From the NCBI RefSeq assembly GCF_900996235.1, contig NZ_CAAJGM010000111.1, forward strand, positions 682,001 through 746,000: 64,000 nt of DNA. Reading direction: 5' to 3'. The notes under the pieces are model-generated. The model worked only from the letters and a program-made list of their open reading frames with translations. It searched no databases and was not told where the DNA came from. A program made the translations under genes and the position numbers. The stretch is from Paraburkholderia sp. BCC1885. GTDB taxonomy: Bacteria > Pseudomonadota > Gammaproteobacteria > Burkholderiales > Burkholderiaceae. This document shows positions 1-8,997 of this stretch, piece after piece (position 1 is the first letter of the stretch; every line of letters starts with the position of its first letter).

Positions 1-381
1 CAACGGGGAACACTGCCTTGTGCATGTTGCGCATGGTTCTAAAGCCCCTTTGTTGTCTAAGTTGAATGTCGTTCGGTGCGAGGCCGGGCGCGGTGACGCT
101 CTCACTATCTTCAGTATCACGCGCCTTGGGTCCGATACATCCCGCTATATGAATCGAGCGTATTCGTCGGATTTAGAAGCCGCCTGCCAACAGTTCGCCG
201 TTTCCCGCCGGATGCCCCTATGGTGCCGCCGGACCCGGCACGCGCCGATGAATGAACAAACGCCGACCACGCGCCGCCCGCTCCTTAAAGAAAGTTTCAT
301 CAAACGATCGCCCTCTTTCAGCTTGCGCTGCGGATAGTCGCTCCATAATTTCCTCATCGAGACAGGTGTAAGGAGTCGGAC
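1..381. other. upstream intergenic stretch, no gene recognised
   Basis: I see no convincing coding sequence here; the open frames lack family resemblance and a proper ribosome-binding site. The last bases hold the leader of the next gene, including an AAGGAG Shine-Dalgarno around 370-375. The left edge may carry the end of a gene that lies outside the window, but nothing identifiable is visible. Confidence 0.4.
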
Positions 382-762
382 ATGACGATGAGCATCGAGA
401 TGATGAACGAGTATGGCACGCATGCGGTGCGGGTCGCGATCGGCGAGGCTGCGGTTCTTCTGGAGGCGCAGGAAATCGATGCCGTCATCGAACGGCTCAG
501 TCTGATGCGCGCGGCGATGCGCCCCGAAGTGCCGAAAGAGCCGTCGCGCACGCATCAGTATGTGATCGAGATGGATCCGTGCTGGCATACCGAGAAGCAT
601 CCTCTCTACGACGGCGGCGTACTGTTCATGCGCCATTCGGGTTTGGGCTGGACAGGCTTCGCGCTGCCGACGTCGAGTCTCGCCACGCTGACCGAGGCCT
701 TGTCGAAGCATCTGCAAGTATTGGAACGGGAAGAAGCCGACACGCACGCGTTGATGAACTAA
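382..762 (+). CDS. conserved hypothetical protein, 126 aa
   Basis: A 126-residue soluble, acidic protein without signal peptide or membrane segment. The start is supported by an AAGGAG site six bases upstream of the ATG. The N-terminal half looks helical, and a central segment around residues 60-90 (VIEMDPCWHTEK followed by a GLGWTGFALP stretch) looks like beta strands. I do not recognise the family; small proteins of this kind are common as hypotheticals in Burkholderia-type genomes. It stands alone, with two hairpin/T-tract terminators about 100-140 bp downstream. No function is assigned. Confidence 0.75.
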   Translation: MTMSIEMMNEYGTHAVRVAIGEAAVLLEAQEIDAVIERLSLMRAAMRPEVPKEPSRTHQYVIEMDPCWHTEKHPLYDGGVLFMRHSGLGWTGFALPTSSLATLTEALSKHLQVLEREEADTHALMN

Positions 763-863
763 GCCACGGCACCGCGCTGCAGGGCGATTTGTTCCAGTTT
801 GCACAGCACTGTCTTTCAGCGTTCGTTCCCCTCGCAGGCAGGCGACGCCCTATACTGGGCTGT

Positions 864-884
864 CCGCATCACTGCGGTCTTTTT
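864..884 (+). terminator. short rho-independent terminator
   Basis: A CCGCA stem (864-868), TCAC loop and TGCGG return (873-877) are followed directly by TCTTTTT. It could end transcription from the gene at 382-762 or from a short RNA starting near 862, because TATACT at 851-856 resembles a sigma-70 -10 box. Confidence 0.5.
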
Positions 885-901
885 CAAGAGATCTCCTTAG
901 C

Positions 902-929
902 AGCGCGGCTTCGTCCGCGCTCTTTTTTT
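902..929 (+). terminator. rho-independent terminator
   Basis: AGCGCGG (902-908) pairs with CCGCGCT (915-921) across a six-base loop and is followed by a run of seven T. This is a strong intrinsic terminator, only about 20 bp after a weaker one at 864-884. Confidence 0.75.
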
Positions 930-1091
930 GCCTGTCGCATTCAGCATGGGACGCATCGCCGCACGCACGGCACGCGCGCGCGCCAGTTCATGAACATTGC
1001 ACAAAATTAAAAAAGACTTAATCAACCTAGCTGTTCCGTTTTACCTGACACCGGCGATGATGCACGCATCGTCCTTTCCTAGTGTCAGATC

Positions 1092-2015
1092 ATGAACCAG
1101 CTACAAGCGATGCGTGTCTTTACACGCGTAGTCGACCTCGCCAGCTTCAATCTGGCTGCGCGGCAACTGGGCATGTCGGCGGCTGCCGTTACGCGCAGCG
1201 TCAGCATGCTCGAGGCGCATCTGAACATGCGCCTGCTCAATCGCACGACGCGCAGCCTTTCGCTGACGGAAGTCGGCAAGGAGTATCTGGACGGCTGCCG
1301 CACGATCATCGAAAAGCTCGATGAAATGGAATCGAATCTGCTGCAGACCACGCGCGATCCGCGCGGCACGCTACGCATCGCCACGCCGATGACGTTTGCC
1401 ACCTCTGGGCTCGGCAATCTGCTGGCGACGTATCGCACACTGCATCCGCGCGTCGATTTCGACGTCACGACTTACGACACGCATATCGACATGGTCGAAG
1501 GCGGCTTCGACGTGTGCTTCTCCGACGACCGGCGTCTCACGAGCTCGACGCTGGTGAGCCGCACACTCACCAGCATGGCGGAAGTCACCGTGGCCTCGCC
1601 CGCGTATCTGGCGCGTCACGGCACGCCGCGCGATCCGGCCGCGTTGAACCGGCACGGCTTGCTGACGGTTTCGGACGGCAGCTCGCGCACGTGGGAATTC
1701 GCGGATGCCAACGGCGTCTACCGCGTCAACACGGGCAGCGCGCTGACGGCCACCAGCAGCGCGATGGTGCGGGTAGCCGCGCTCAATCACATGGGGATTG
1801 CCTTGCTGCCCATGCCGTCTGTCAGCGACGACCTCGCGCAAGGCGCGCTCGTCCCGGTGCTCGAAGACTACGAGGTCAACGGCGGTCCGCGTCAGGTGTC
1901 GATCCTGTATTCGGGCCGCAACTATCTGTCGATGAAGGTGCGCAGTTTCATCGACTTTGCGGTGAGCCAGTACCGCGCCCCCGACAAGCCCGTCACGCTG
2001 CGGGCGGTGGCTTGA
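1092..2015 (+). CDS. LysR-family transcriptional regulator
   Basis: A 307-residue protein with the standard LysR layout: a winged helix-turn-helix in residues 1-60 (RVVDLASFNLAARQLG, then LNRTTRSLSLTE) and an effector-binding periplasmic-binding-like fold from about residue 90. The subgroup resembles the AaeR/DmlR-like regulators that are abundant in Burkholderia. The gene lies only 28 bp upstream of the response regulator at 2044 and shares its strand, so both may be co-transcribed ahead of the RND efflux operon. There is no divergent partner gene, which is unusual for LysR. The ligand cannot be inferred. Confidence 0.92.
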   Translation: MNQLQAMRVFTRVVDLASFNLAARQLGMSAAAVTRSVSMLEAHLNMRLLNRTTRSLSLTEVGKEYLDGCRTIIEKLDEMESNLLQTTRDPRGTLRIATPMTFATSGLGNLLATYRTLHPRVDFDVTTYDTHIDMVEGGFDVCFSDDRRLTSSTLVSRTLTSMAEVTVASPAYLARHGTPRDPAALNRHGLLTVSDGSSRTWEFADANGVYRVNTGSALTATSSAMVRVAALNHMGIALLPMPSVSDDLAQGALVPVLEDYEVNGGPRQVSILYSGRNYLSMKVRSFIDFAVSQYRAPDKPVTLRAVA

Positions 2016-2043
2016 TAGACCAGAACCGGGGCGAGGGCGAATC

Positions 2044-2718
2044 ATGCCTAAGATACTGACGATCGAAGACGATGAAATGATCGCCGACGACATCGTGCGC
2101 ACGCTCACCTCAAGCGGCTTTTCTGTCGACGTGGCGCGTACCGGCCGCGAAGGCATGGCCAAGGTCATGGCAGGTCAATACGATGTGGTCACGCTCGACC
2201 GCATGCTGCCCGATCTCGACGGCCTGAGCATCGTCGCCACCATGCGCGGCGTCGGCATGGAAACGCCCGTACTGGTGATGAGCGCCATGTCCGACGTCGA
2301 TCATCGCATTCAGGGACTGCGCGCCGGTGGCGACGATTACCTGATCAAGCCATTCTCCGCCGACGAAATGTTCGCGCGCATCGAAGTGCTGCTGCGGCGG
2401 CGTCCCCGCCACACGCAAGTCGAGACACTGTTACGGACGGGCGCGCTGGAACTCGACCTCGTGCGCCGCCGCGTCACGCACGGCAAACGCGAACTCGACC
2501 TGCAGCCCACCGAATTCCGCGTGCTCGAATTCATGATGCGGCATGCGGGCCAGGTGCTGACCCGCACGATGATTTTCGAAGCCGTGTGGGGCTGCCGTTT
2601 CGATCCGGGCACCAATCTCATCGACGTGCACGTGGGACGCCTGCGCAAGAAAGTGGACGCCCCCGGCGAACGGCCAATGATCCGCACCATTCGCGGCTCG
2701 GGGTATCTGTTCGGCTGA
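2044..2718 (+). CDS. OmpR/PhoB-type response regulator (orphan)
   Basis: A 224-residue two-component regulator. The receiver domain is complete: acidic pocket IEDDE at 7-11, phospho-acceptor Asp52 in TLDRMLP, and the lysine of the LIKPF loop near residue 102. The C-terminal winged helix (about 125-224) ends in the usual RTIRGSGYLF motif. No kinase gene is adjacent; the next gene, after a 226-bp gap, is the RND pump at 2945, which makes efflux control plausible. It is strikingly similar over its full length to the regulator at 11992-12669, which does have a kinase beside it, suggesting duplication and possible sharing of that kinase. Confidence 0.93.
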   Translation: MPKILTIEDDEMIADDIVRTLTSSGFSVDVARTGREGMAKVMAGQYDVVTLDRMLPDLDGLSIVATMRGVGMETPVLVMSAMSDVDHRIQGLRAGGDDYLIKPFSADEMFARIEVLLRRRPRHTQVETLLRTGALELDLVRRRVTHGKRELDLQPTEFRVLEFMMRHAGQVLTRTMIFEAVWGCRFDPGTNLIDVHVGRLRKKVDAPGERPMIRTIRGSGYLFG

Positions 2719-2753
2719 CGGGCAAGCGTATTTATGACGCGCTGCCCATTTTT

Positions 2754-2786
2754 AAGCGCCCGCGCTGCATGCAGCGCGCGGCGCTT
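2754..2786. repeat. perfect GC-rich palindrome before the RND operon
   Basis: Positions 2761-2778 form a perfect 18-bp palindrome centred on TGCATGCA, flanked by an outer AAGCGCC/GGCGCTT pair (2754-2760 and 2780-2786) with one bulged C. No T-tract follows on either strand, so it is not a classic terminator. It lies between the response regulator and the RND operon and may be an operator or an mRNA structure. Confidence 0.6.
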
Positions 2787-2944
2787 TCGGTCCTGAAGCC
2801 GGTCGCACACCGCGCACCTAAAACTTGTTTCATTTTTTTCGGCTCCGCGTGTTAGGGCCTGCTCTCCAGAATACCGTCATCGGGTGAATCACGATTCGTG
2901 CTTGCCCTCACTGCACATCGCGTATCTGAACGGAGCAGCTTTCG

Positions 2945-5900
2945 ATGTTAAAAATTGTCCGGCTCGCCTTAACGCGGCCCTACACGTTCATCGTGCTGGC
3001 GTTGCTGGTCCTCGTGATCGGCCCGCTATCCGCGCTGCGCACGCCGACCGATATCTTCCCCGATATCCGCATTCCGGTGATCAGCGTCGTATGGAATTAC
3101 GCCGGCCTGCAACCGGATGACATGGCCGGACGTATCGTCACTTACTACGAACGCACGCTCGGCACCACGGTCAACGATGTTCAGCACATCGAATCACAAT
3201 CGTTTCGCGGCTATGGCATCGTCAAGATCTTCTTTCAGCCGAGCGTCGACATCCGCACGGCGACGGCCCAGGTCACGTCCGTTTCGCAAACCGTGCTCAA
3301 GCAGATGCCGCCCGGCACCACGCCGCCGCAGATCCTCAACTACAGTGCCTCGACGGTGCCGGTGCTGCAACTGGCGCTGACCAGCAACACGCTCGATGAG
3401 CAGAAGCTCGCCGACTACGCGACCAACTTCATTCGTCCGCAACTACTGAGCGTGCCAGGCGTGTCGACTCCCACCGCCTACGGCGGCAAGACCCGCGAAG
3501 TGCAGATCGACCTCGACCCGCAGGCGTTGCAAGAGAAAAAGCTCTCCGCCCAGGACGTCGCCAACGCGCTCGCGCAGCAGAATCAGATCATTCCGGCGGG
3601 CACGGAAAAAATCGGCCGCTTCGAATACAACATCAAGCTCAACAACAGCCCGCTCGCGCTGCAGGAACTGAATGCCCTGCCGATCAAAACCGTGGACGGC
3701 GCAACTATCTACATTCGCGACGTCGCTCATGTGCGCGACGGCTATCCGCCGCAAACCAACATCGTGCGCGTCGACGGTCATCGCGCCGTGCTGATGAGCA
3801 TCCTGAAGAACGGTTCCGCGTCGACGCTCGACATCATCGCCGGCATCAAGGCCAAACTTCCGTTGATTGAAGAGACGCTGCCGCCCGGACTCAAGATCGT
3901 CACCATGGGGGACCAGTCCACCTTCGTGAAAGGCGCCGTCAGCGGCGTGGCGCGCGAAGGCGTGATTGCGGCCGCGTTGACCTCGCTGATGATCCTGCTG
4001 TTCCTCGGCAGCTGGCGCTCCACGCTGATCATCGCGGCATCGATTCCGCTCGCGGTGCTGGCCGCGATTGCCGCGCTTTCGGCAATGGGCGAAACGCTCA
4101 ATGTGATGACCCTCGGCGGCCTCGCGCTGGCGGTCGGCATCCTGGTGGACGACGCCACCGTGACGATCGAAAACATCAACTGGCACCTCGAACAAGGCAA
4201 GGATGTCCGTAGCGCGATCATGGACGGCGCTGCGCAGATCGTCGGACCGGCCTTCGTTTCGCTGCTGTGTATCTGTATCGTGTTCGTGCCGATGCTGCTG
4301 CTCGACGGCATCGCCCGCTTCCTGTTCGTGCCGATGGCCGAAGCGGTGATCTTCGCGATGGTCGCCTCGTTCGTGCTGTCGCGCACCTTCGTGCCGATGC
4401 TCGCGCAATATCTGTTGCGCCCGCATGCATCGGGGGGTCATGCGTCGGGCGAACTGGCGGCCGTCATGGCGCCGCATGGGCACGACGGCCATCACGCCGC
4501 GCCGCCGTCGCGCAATCCGCTGGTACGGTTTCAGCGCGGCTTCGAACATCGCTTCGAGCGGGTACGTGGCATCTATCGCATCGTGCTCGGCCTGGCGCTC
4601 ACGCATCGCAAGCGCTTCGTGGTGGGCTTTCTGATGGTGGTGGGCGCGTCGTTCATGCTCGCGCCGTGGCTGGGCCGCAACTTCTTCCCGAGTATCGACT
4701 CCGGTGAAATCACGCTCCATGTCCGCGCGCCGATCGGCACGCGCATCGAAGACACCGCCGCTGAATTCGATGCAATCGAAAATGCCGTGCGCCGCGTCGT
4801 GCCGCCCGATCAACTCGCCAGCATCATCGACAACATCGGCTTGCCCAATAGCGGTATCAATCTGACCTACAACAATAGCGGCACCACCGGCCCGCAAGAC
4901 GGCGACATCATGATTTCGCTGAACGACAATCATGCGCCGACCGCCGGCTACGTGACGCAGCTGCGCGAACGGCTGCCACGCGAATTTCCGGGTACTTCGT
5001 TTTCCTTTCTGCCGGCCGATATCGTCAGCCAGATTCTGAACTTCGGTGCACCCGCGCCAATCGACCTGCAGGTGGCCGGCCCCGATCAGGACGGCAATCA
5101 ACGCTATGCGACGGAAGTCATGCGCAGGATGCGCCTGATTTCCGGCATTGCCGATACGCGCATCCAGCAGGATTCCACCTACCCGCAATTCACCGTATCC
5201 GTGGATCGCTCGCGCGCCGACCAGTTGGGCATCACCGAGCAGGATGTCACCAACTCGGTGGTGGCGAGCCTCTCGGGAACGAGCCAGGTGTCGCCTACCT
5301 ACTGGCTGAATCCGCATAACGGGGTGTCGTATCCGATCGTGGCGCAGACGCCGCAATACCGGATGGAGTCGCTCTCGGCGCTGAGCAATCTGCCGGTGAC
5401 CGGCAAGGACGGGCAGTCGCAGATTCTCGGCGGCATCGCCACCATCGAGCGCGGCGTCGGCGATGCGGTCGTCTCGCACTACGACATCGAGCCGCTCTAC
5501 GACGTGTTCGCGACGACGCAAGGCCGCGATCTCGGCGCCGTGGCCGCGGATATCCAGCACGTCCTGCAGGCGACGGCGAAAGACGTGCCGAAGGGCTCGG
5601 TGGTCACCCTACGTGGCCAGGTGGAGACCATGAACAGCGCATTCCTCGGACTTTCGCTCGGTCTTATCGGTGCGATCGCGCTGATCTACATGCTGATCGT
5701 CGTGAACTTCCACTCGTGGGCCGACGCCTTCGTGATCGTCACCGCCCTGCCCGCCGCACTCGCCGGGATCGTCTGGATGCTGTTCACCACCCATACCCCG
5801 CTCTCGGTGCCCGCGCTGACCGGCGCGATTCTCTGCATGGGCGTCGCCACCGCCAACAGCATTCTGGTGGTGAGTTTCGCCCGCGAACGTCTCGCCGTCA

Positions 5901-6202
5901 CCGGCAATGCTCTCGTCGCGGCAATGGAAGCCGGCTTCACGCGTTTTCGTCCGGTGTTGATGACCGCGCTGGCCATGATCATCGGCATGGCGCCGATGGC
6001 GCTCGGTCTCGGCGACGGCGGCGAACAGAATGCACCGCTCGGGCGCGCCGTGATCGGCGGCCTGATCTGCGCGACCTTTGCCACGCTGCTGTTCGTGCCG
6101 GTGGTGTTCAGCCTCGTTCACCGTCGCGACGCGGCGCTGCCTCCGACCGTCAAAGATAAAGATCATCCACCTTCAGAAACCGGAGTCGTTCATGTCCACT
6201 GA
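2945..6202 (+). CDS. RND efflux pump, inner-membrane permease
   Basis: A 1085-residue AcrB/MmpL-superfamily permease: proton-driven export of small molecules across both membranes together with the adaptor and outer-membrane channel encoded next. The N-terminal helix (residues 8-30), two large periplasmic loops and two blocks of transmembrane helices (about 330-480 and 880-1060) are clear. The TM4 proton-relay pair is present in GILVDDATVTIE. In TM10 the position usually held by the essential lysine (AKNAIL in AcrB-like pumps) reads TANSIL, so the lysine is alanine. A His-rich stretch (GHASGG...HGHDGHHAA, about 495-520) sits in the central cytoplasmic linker. It overlaps the adaptor gene by 11 bp. 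Confidence 0.95.
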   Translation: MLKIVRLALTRPYTFIVLALLVLVIGPLSALRTPTDIFPDIRIPVISVVWNYAGLQPDDMAGRIVTYYERTLGTTVNDVQHIESQSFRGYGIVKIFFQPSVDIRTATAQVTSVSQTVLKQMPPGTTPPQILNYSASTVPVLQLALTSNTLDEQKLADYATNFIRPQLLSVPGVSTPTAYGGKTREVQIDLDPQALQEKKLSAQDVANALAQQNQIIPAGTEKIGRFEYNIKLNNSPLALQELNALPIKTVDGATIYIRDVAHVRDGYPPQTNIVRVDGHRAVLMSILKNGSASTLDIIAGIKAKLPLIEETLPPGLKIVTMGDQSTFVKGAVSGVAREGVIAAALTSLMILLFLGSWRSTLIIAASIPLAVLAAIAALSAMGETLNVMTLGGLALAVGILVDDATVTIENINWHLEQGKDVRSAIMDGAAQIVGPAFVSLLCICIVFVPMLLLDGIARFLFVPMAEAVIFAMVASFVLSRTFVPMLAQYLLRPHASGGHASGELAAVMAPHGHDGHHAAPPSRNPLVRFQRGFEHRFERVRGIYRIVLGLALTHRKRFVVGFLMVVGASFMLAPWLGRNFFPSIDSGEITLHVRAPIGTRIEDTAAEFDAIENAVRRVVPPDQLASIIDNIGLPNSGINLTYNNSGTTGPQDGDIMISLNDNHAPTAGYVTQLRERLPREFPGTSFSFLPADIVSQILNFGAPAPIDLQVAGPDQDGNQRYATEVMRRMRLISGIADTRIQQDSTYPQFTVSVDRSRADQLGITEQDVTNSVVASLSGTSQVSPTYWLNPHNGVSYPIVAQTPQYRMESLSALSNLPVTGKDGQSQILGGIATIERGVGDAVVSHYDIEPLYDVFATTQGRDLGAVAADIQHVLQATAKDVPKGSVVTLRGQVETMNSAFLGLSLGLIGAIALIYMLIVVNFHSWADAFVIVTALPAALAGIVWMLFTTHTPLSVPALTGAILCMGVATANSILVVSFARERLAVTGNALVAAMEAGFTRFRPVLMTALAMIIGMAPMALGLGDGGEQNAPLGRAVIGGLICATFATLLFVPVVFSLVHRRDAALPPTVKDKDHPPSETGVVHVH

Positions 6203-7409
6203 GATCGAAATCAATTCGCCCAAGCGGCTGCGCCATCTGAAGCTGGTGGGCATCGTGGTATTGCTGGCGGCGGCAGGTGTCGTGACGACCGGCATCTTCT
6301 CGCGCGTGCACGCCAGACAGGAAATGACCAGCTGGTCCGCCGATCAGGCCATTCCGACGGTGACCGCGTATACGCCGAGCCACCAGGGCGCGACCCAGGC
6401 GCTGATACTGCCGGGCCATCTATCGGCCTTCGTCAACGCGCCGATTTACGCGCGCGTGCCCGGCTATCTGCATGCCTGGTATGCGGATATCGGCACGCAT
6501 GTGAAAGCGGGTCAGTTGCTCGGTCTGATCGACACACCCGATCTCGACCAGCAATTGCTGCAGGCCAAGGCCGATCTGCAGAATGCGCAGGCCAACGAAA
6601 AGCTCGCGGCGTCCACGGCCAAACGCTGGACCGAGATGCTCAGGCAGGATTCGGTCTCGCAGCAGGACACCGATGAGAAGACCAGCGACTTCACCGCCAA
6701 GCAGGCCACCGTCGCCGCGGCGCAGGCCAATGTGAACCGGCTTGAGGCACTCGAATCGTTCAAGCGCATCACCGCGCCGTTCGACGGCATCGTCACCGCA
6801 CGCAAGACCGATATCGGCGCGCTGATCGATGCGGGCGGCGGCGACGGTCATGAACTCTTCACAGTGTCCGACGCGCGCCAGTTGCGCGTCTATGTGAGCG
6901 TGCCGCAAAGCGACGCCGCCGCCATCGCGGCAGGCATGCGCGCGACGCTCACCGTGCCCGAGCGGCCCGGCATGAAATTCGAGGCGAAACTCGTCGACAC
7001 CGACGATTCGATCACCCCGTCCTCCGGCACCCTGCTCGTGCAACTGGCGGTCGACAATCAAAACGGCCTGCTGATTCCCGGCGAATACACCGAAGTGCAT
7101 TTCGCCATGCCGACCGATCCGCATGCCCTGCTGATTCCGGCCAGTTCGTTGATCTTCCGGCAGAACGGCTTGCAGGTGGCGGTAGTTGATAAGGACAACC
7201 ATGCAATTCTCAAGACCGTCACGATAGCCACCGATCTCGGCACCCAGGTCGAAATCGGCTCGGGCCTCGACGCCGCCGATCGCGTCATCGACAACCCGCC
7301 GGACTCGATTGCCACCGGCGACGCGGTGCGGCTCGCCTCGAAGCAGACCGCCAACACACCGGCTACCGCGCTTGCCGACCGGCGCGACGCGGAGCGCGCT
7401 CATGGTTGA
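6192..7409 (+). CDS. RND efflux periplasmic adaptor (membrane fusion protein)
   Basis: A 405-residue HlyD/AcrA-type adaptor that bridges the pump at 2945 and the outer-membrane factor at 7402. After a short cytoplasmic tail there is one N-terminal membrane anchor (about 18-38), then a lipoyl half-motif, an alpha-helical hairpin rich in Gln/Ala (about 115-185), the second lipoyl half (RITAPFDGIVTAR) and the beta-barrel/MP domains. I chose the ATG at 6192, which overlaps the pump stop codon by 11 bp; an upstream in-frame extension to 6078 lies inside the pump gene and is not family-like. Coupled translation is likely. Confidence 0.94.
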   Translation: MSTEIEINSPKRLRHLKLVGIVVLLAAAGVVTTGIFSRVHARQEMTSWSADQAIPTVTAYTPSHQGATQALILPGHLSAFVNAPIYARVPGYLHAWYADIGTHVKAGQLLGLIDTPDLDQQLLQAKADLQNAQANEKLAASTAKRWTEMLRQDSVSQQDTDEKTSDFTAKQATVAAAQANVNRLEALESFKRITAPFDGIVTARKTDIGALIDAGGGDGHELFTVSDARQLRVYVSVPQSDAAAIAAGMRATLTVPERPGMKFEAKLVDTDDSITPSSGTLLVQLAVDNQNGLLIPGEYTEVHFAMPTDPHALLIPASSLIFRQNGLQVAVVDKDNHAILKTVTIATDLGTQVEIGSGLDAADRVIDNPPDSIATGDAVRLASKQTANTPATALADRRDAERAHG

Positions 7410-8832
7410 GCCCAGATTCCCGCGCCGCCTGTGCGTGACGTTCGCGCTCGCCGCGCTGTTCAGCGGCTGCTCGCTGGCGCCGACCTATCAGGTGCCGTCC
7501 ACGGCGATTCCGACGGCCTTCAAGGAAAGCGGCGCGTGGCAGGCGGCGCAACCGGCCGATCAGCTCCCGCGCGACGCCTGGTGGCAGGTGTATCACGACC
7601 CGGTGCTCGACCGGCTCGAAGAGCAGGTAGCCACGGCGAATCCCGACGTGGCCGCCGCTGTCGCGCGCCATGACGAAGCGGTCGACTACCTGGCGCAGGC
7701 GCGCTCGGGCCTGTTTCCGACCATCGGCGCAAACGCCAACGTCTCGACCAACCGGCAGTCCGACAATCGTCCGTTACGCGGCTCGGGCGAGCCCTCGGTG
7801 TATGGCTCGAATACGCTCGACGTCGGCATCGATTACGACCTCGATCTATGGGGCAAGGTGCGCAATGAGGTAAGCGCGGGACGTGCGGCCGCCCAGGCCG
7901 CCGACGCCGATCTCGCCTCCGTGCGCCTCAGCCTGCAGGCGAGCCTCGCCGACGCCTATTTCAATCTGCGCGGCCTCGATCAACAGCAGCAACTGCTCGC
8001 CGACACCATCAGCACCTATGAGCGCGCATTGAAACTGACCGTGAGCCGGCATGCCGGCGGCATCGCCTCGGATCTGGACGTCTCGCGCGCGCAGACCCAG
8101 CTCGCGTCGGCGCGCGCCGCGGCCGAGGACGTCAAGGCACGCCGGGCGTTGTATGAGCATGCCATTGCATCGCTGACGGGCGTGCCGGCCTCGTCGTTCT
8201 CGCTCGCGCCGTCGACCGGGTTAGCGTATTTGCCGTCGATTCCGGCCGGCCTGCCCGCAGCCTTGCTGCAGCGGCGTCCCGACATCGCGGCCGCCGAGCG
8301 GCGCGTCGCACAGGCGAATGCGAAGATCGGCGTGGCGAGAGCGGCCTTCTTCCCCGACGTTTCGCTGGGACTCGACGGCGGCTTCCAGAGCGACACGCTG
8401 TCGCCGTGGATCATGGCGCCGAACGAAATCTGGTCGATCGGCCCGAGTCTCGTTATGACGCTGTTCGACGGCGGACGCCGCGAGGCCATCACGCAGGAAG
8501 CCCGCGCCAGGCTCGCGGAAAACGGCGCGAAATATAAATCGACCGTATTGCAGGCCTTCCAGCAGGTCGAAGACAATCTGGCGCAATTGCATCACCTGGG
8601 CGACGAAGCCACCCAGGAAAACGCCGCCCTCGCTGACGCGCAGCGCACCTTGACGCTTTCGATGTCGCGCTATCGCGATGGCGTGGTCAGCTATCTGGAT
8701 GTGGTGACCGCGCAGACCACCGAACTGAATACGCAGATCCTCGCGTTGAACGTGAATACGCGGCGCCTGCTGGCTTCAGTGGGCTTGATCGAGGCGTTGG
8801 GCGGGGGCTGGTCCAGCGAGACGCGAGGATGA
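7402..8832 (+). CDS. RND efflux outer-membrane lipoprotein (OprM/NodT family)
   Basis: A 476-residue TolC-type outer-membrane channel completing the tripartite pump. The signal peptide ends in a lipobox (LFSGC, Cys at residue 23) followed by the family's APTYQ segment, so the mature protein is lipidated. Two outer-membrane efflux repeats are visible, including the typical LPAALLQRRPDIAAAER motif in the second half. The chosen ATG overlaps the adaptor stop by 8 bp; longer upstream frames lie within the adaptor. A perfect hairpin covers the stop codon (8824-8849). Confidence 0.94.
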   Translation: MVEPRFPRRLCVTFALAALFSGCSLAPTYQVPSTAIPTAFKESGAWQAAQPADQLPRDAWWQVYHDPVLDRLEEQVATANPDVAAAVARHDEAVDYLAQARSGLFPTIGANANVSTNRQSDNRPLRGSGEPSVYGSNTLDVGIDYDLDLWGKVRNEVSAGRAAAQAADADLASVRLSLQASLADAYFNLRGLDQQQQLLADTISTYERALKLTVSRHAGGIASDLDVSRAQTQLASARAAAEDVKARRALYEHAIASLTGVPASSFSLAPSTGLAYLPSIPAGLPAALLQRRPDIAAAERRVAQANAKIGVARAAFFPDVSLGLDGGFQSDTLSPWIMAPNEIWSIGPSLVMTLFDGGRREAITQEARARLAENGAKYKSTVLQAFQQVEDNLAQLHHLGDEATQENAALADAQRTLTLSMSRYRDGVVSYLDVVTAQTTELNTQILALNVNTRRLLASVGLIEALGGGWSSETRG

Positions 8833-8849
8833 ATTTCTTTTCATCCTCG
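8824..8849 (+). terminator. hairpin across the stop codon of the efflux operon
   Basis: CGAGGATGAA (8824-8833) and TTCATCCTCG (8840-8849) form a perfect 10-bp stem with a six-base TTTCTT loop. The TGA stop of the outer-membrane factor lies inside the left arm. No T-run follows, so it may protect the 3' end or act with Rho rather than as a textbook intrinsic terminator. Confidence 0.5.
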
Positions 8850-8997
8850 TAGCGTCGTTCCGCTATACCCCGGTGACTATCCTACTCATTAACCAGACGG
8901 CGAATCGTTGCTGATCGTTGCCACGCTACGCGTCTGGACTCAATCTGAGCTCACCCCGCCGGATCCCGGCAAACTGAATATATTGAGGACTACCAAC

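Noticed and set aside
3443..5560. 705-codon open frame antisense to the RND pump
   Set aside because: Typical GC-rich shadow of a real gene; repeats of His/Arg without family similarity and no ribosome-binding site.
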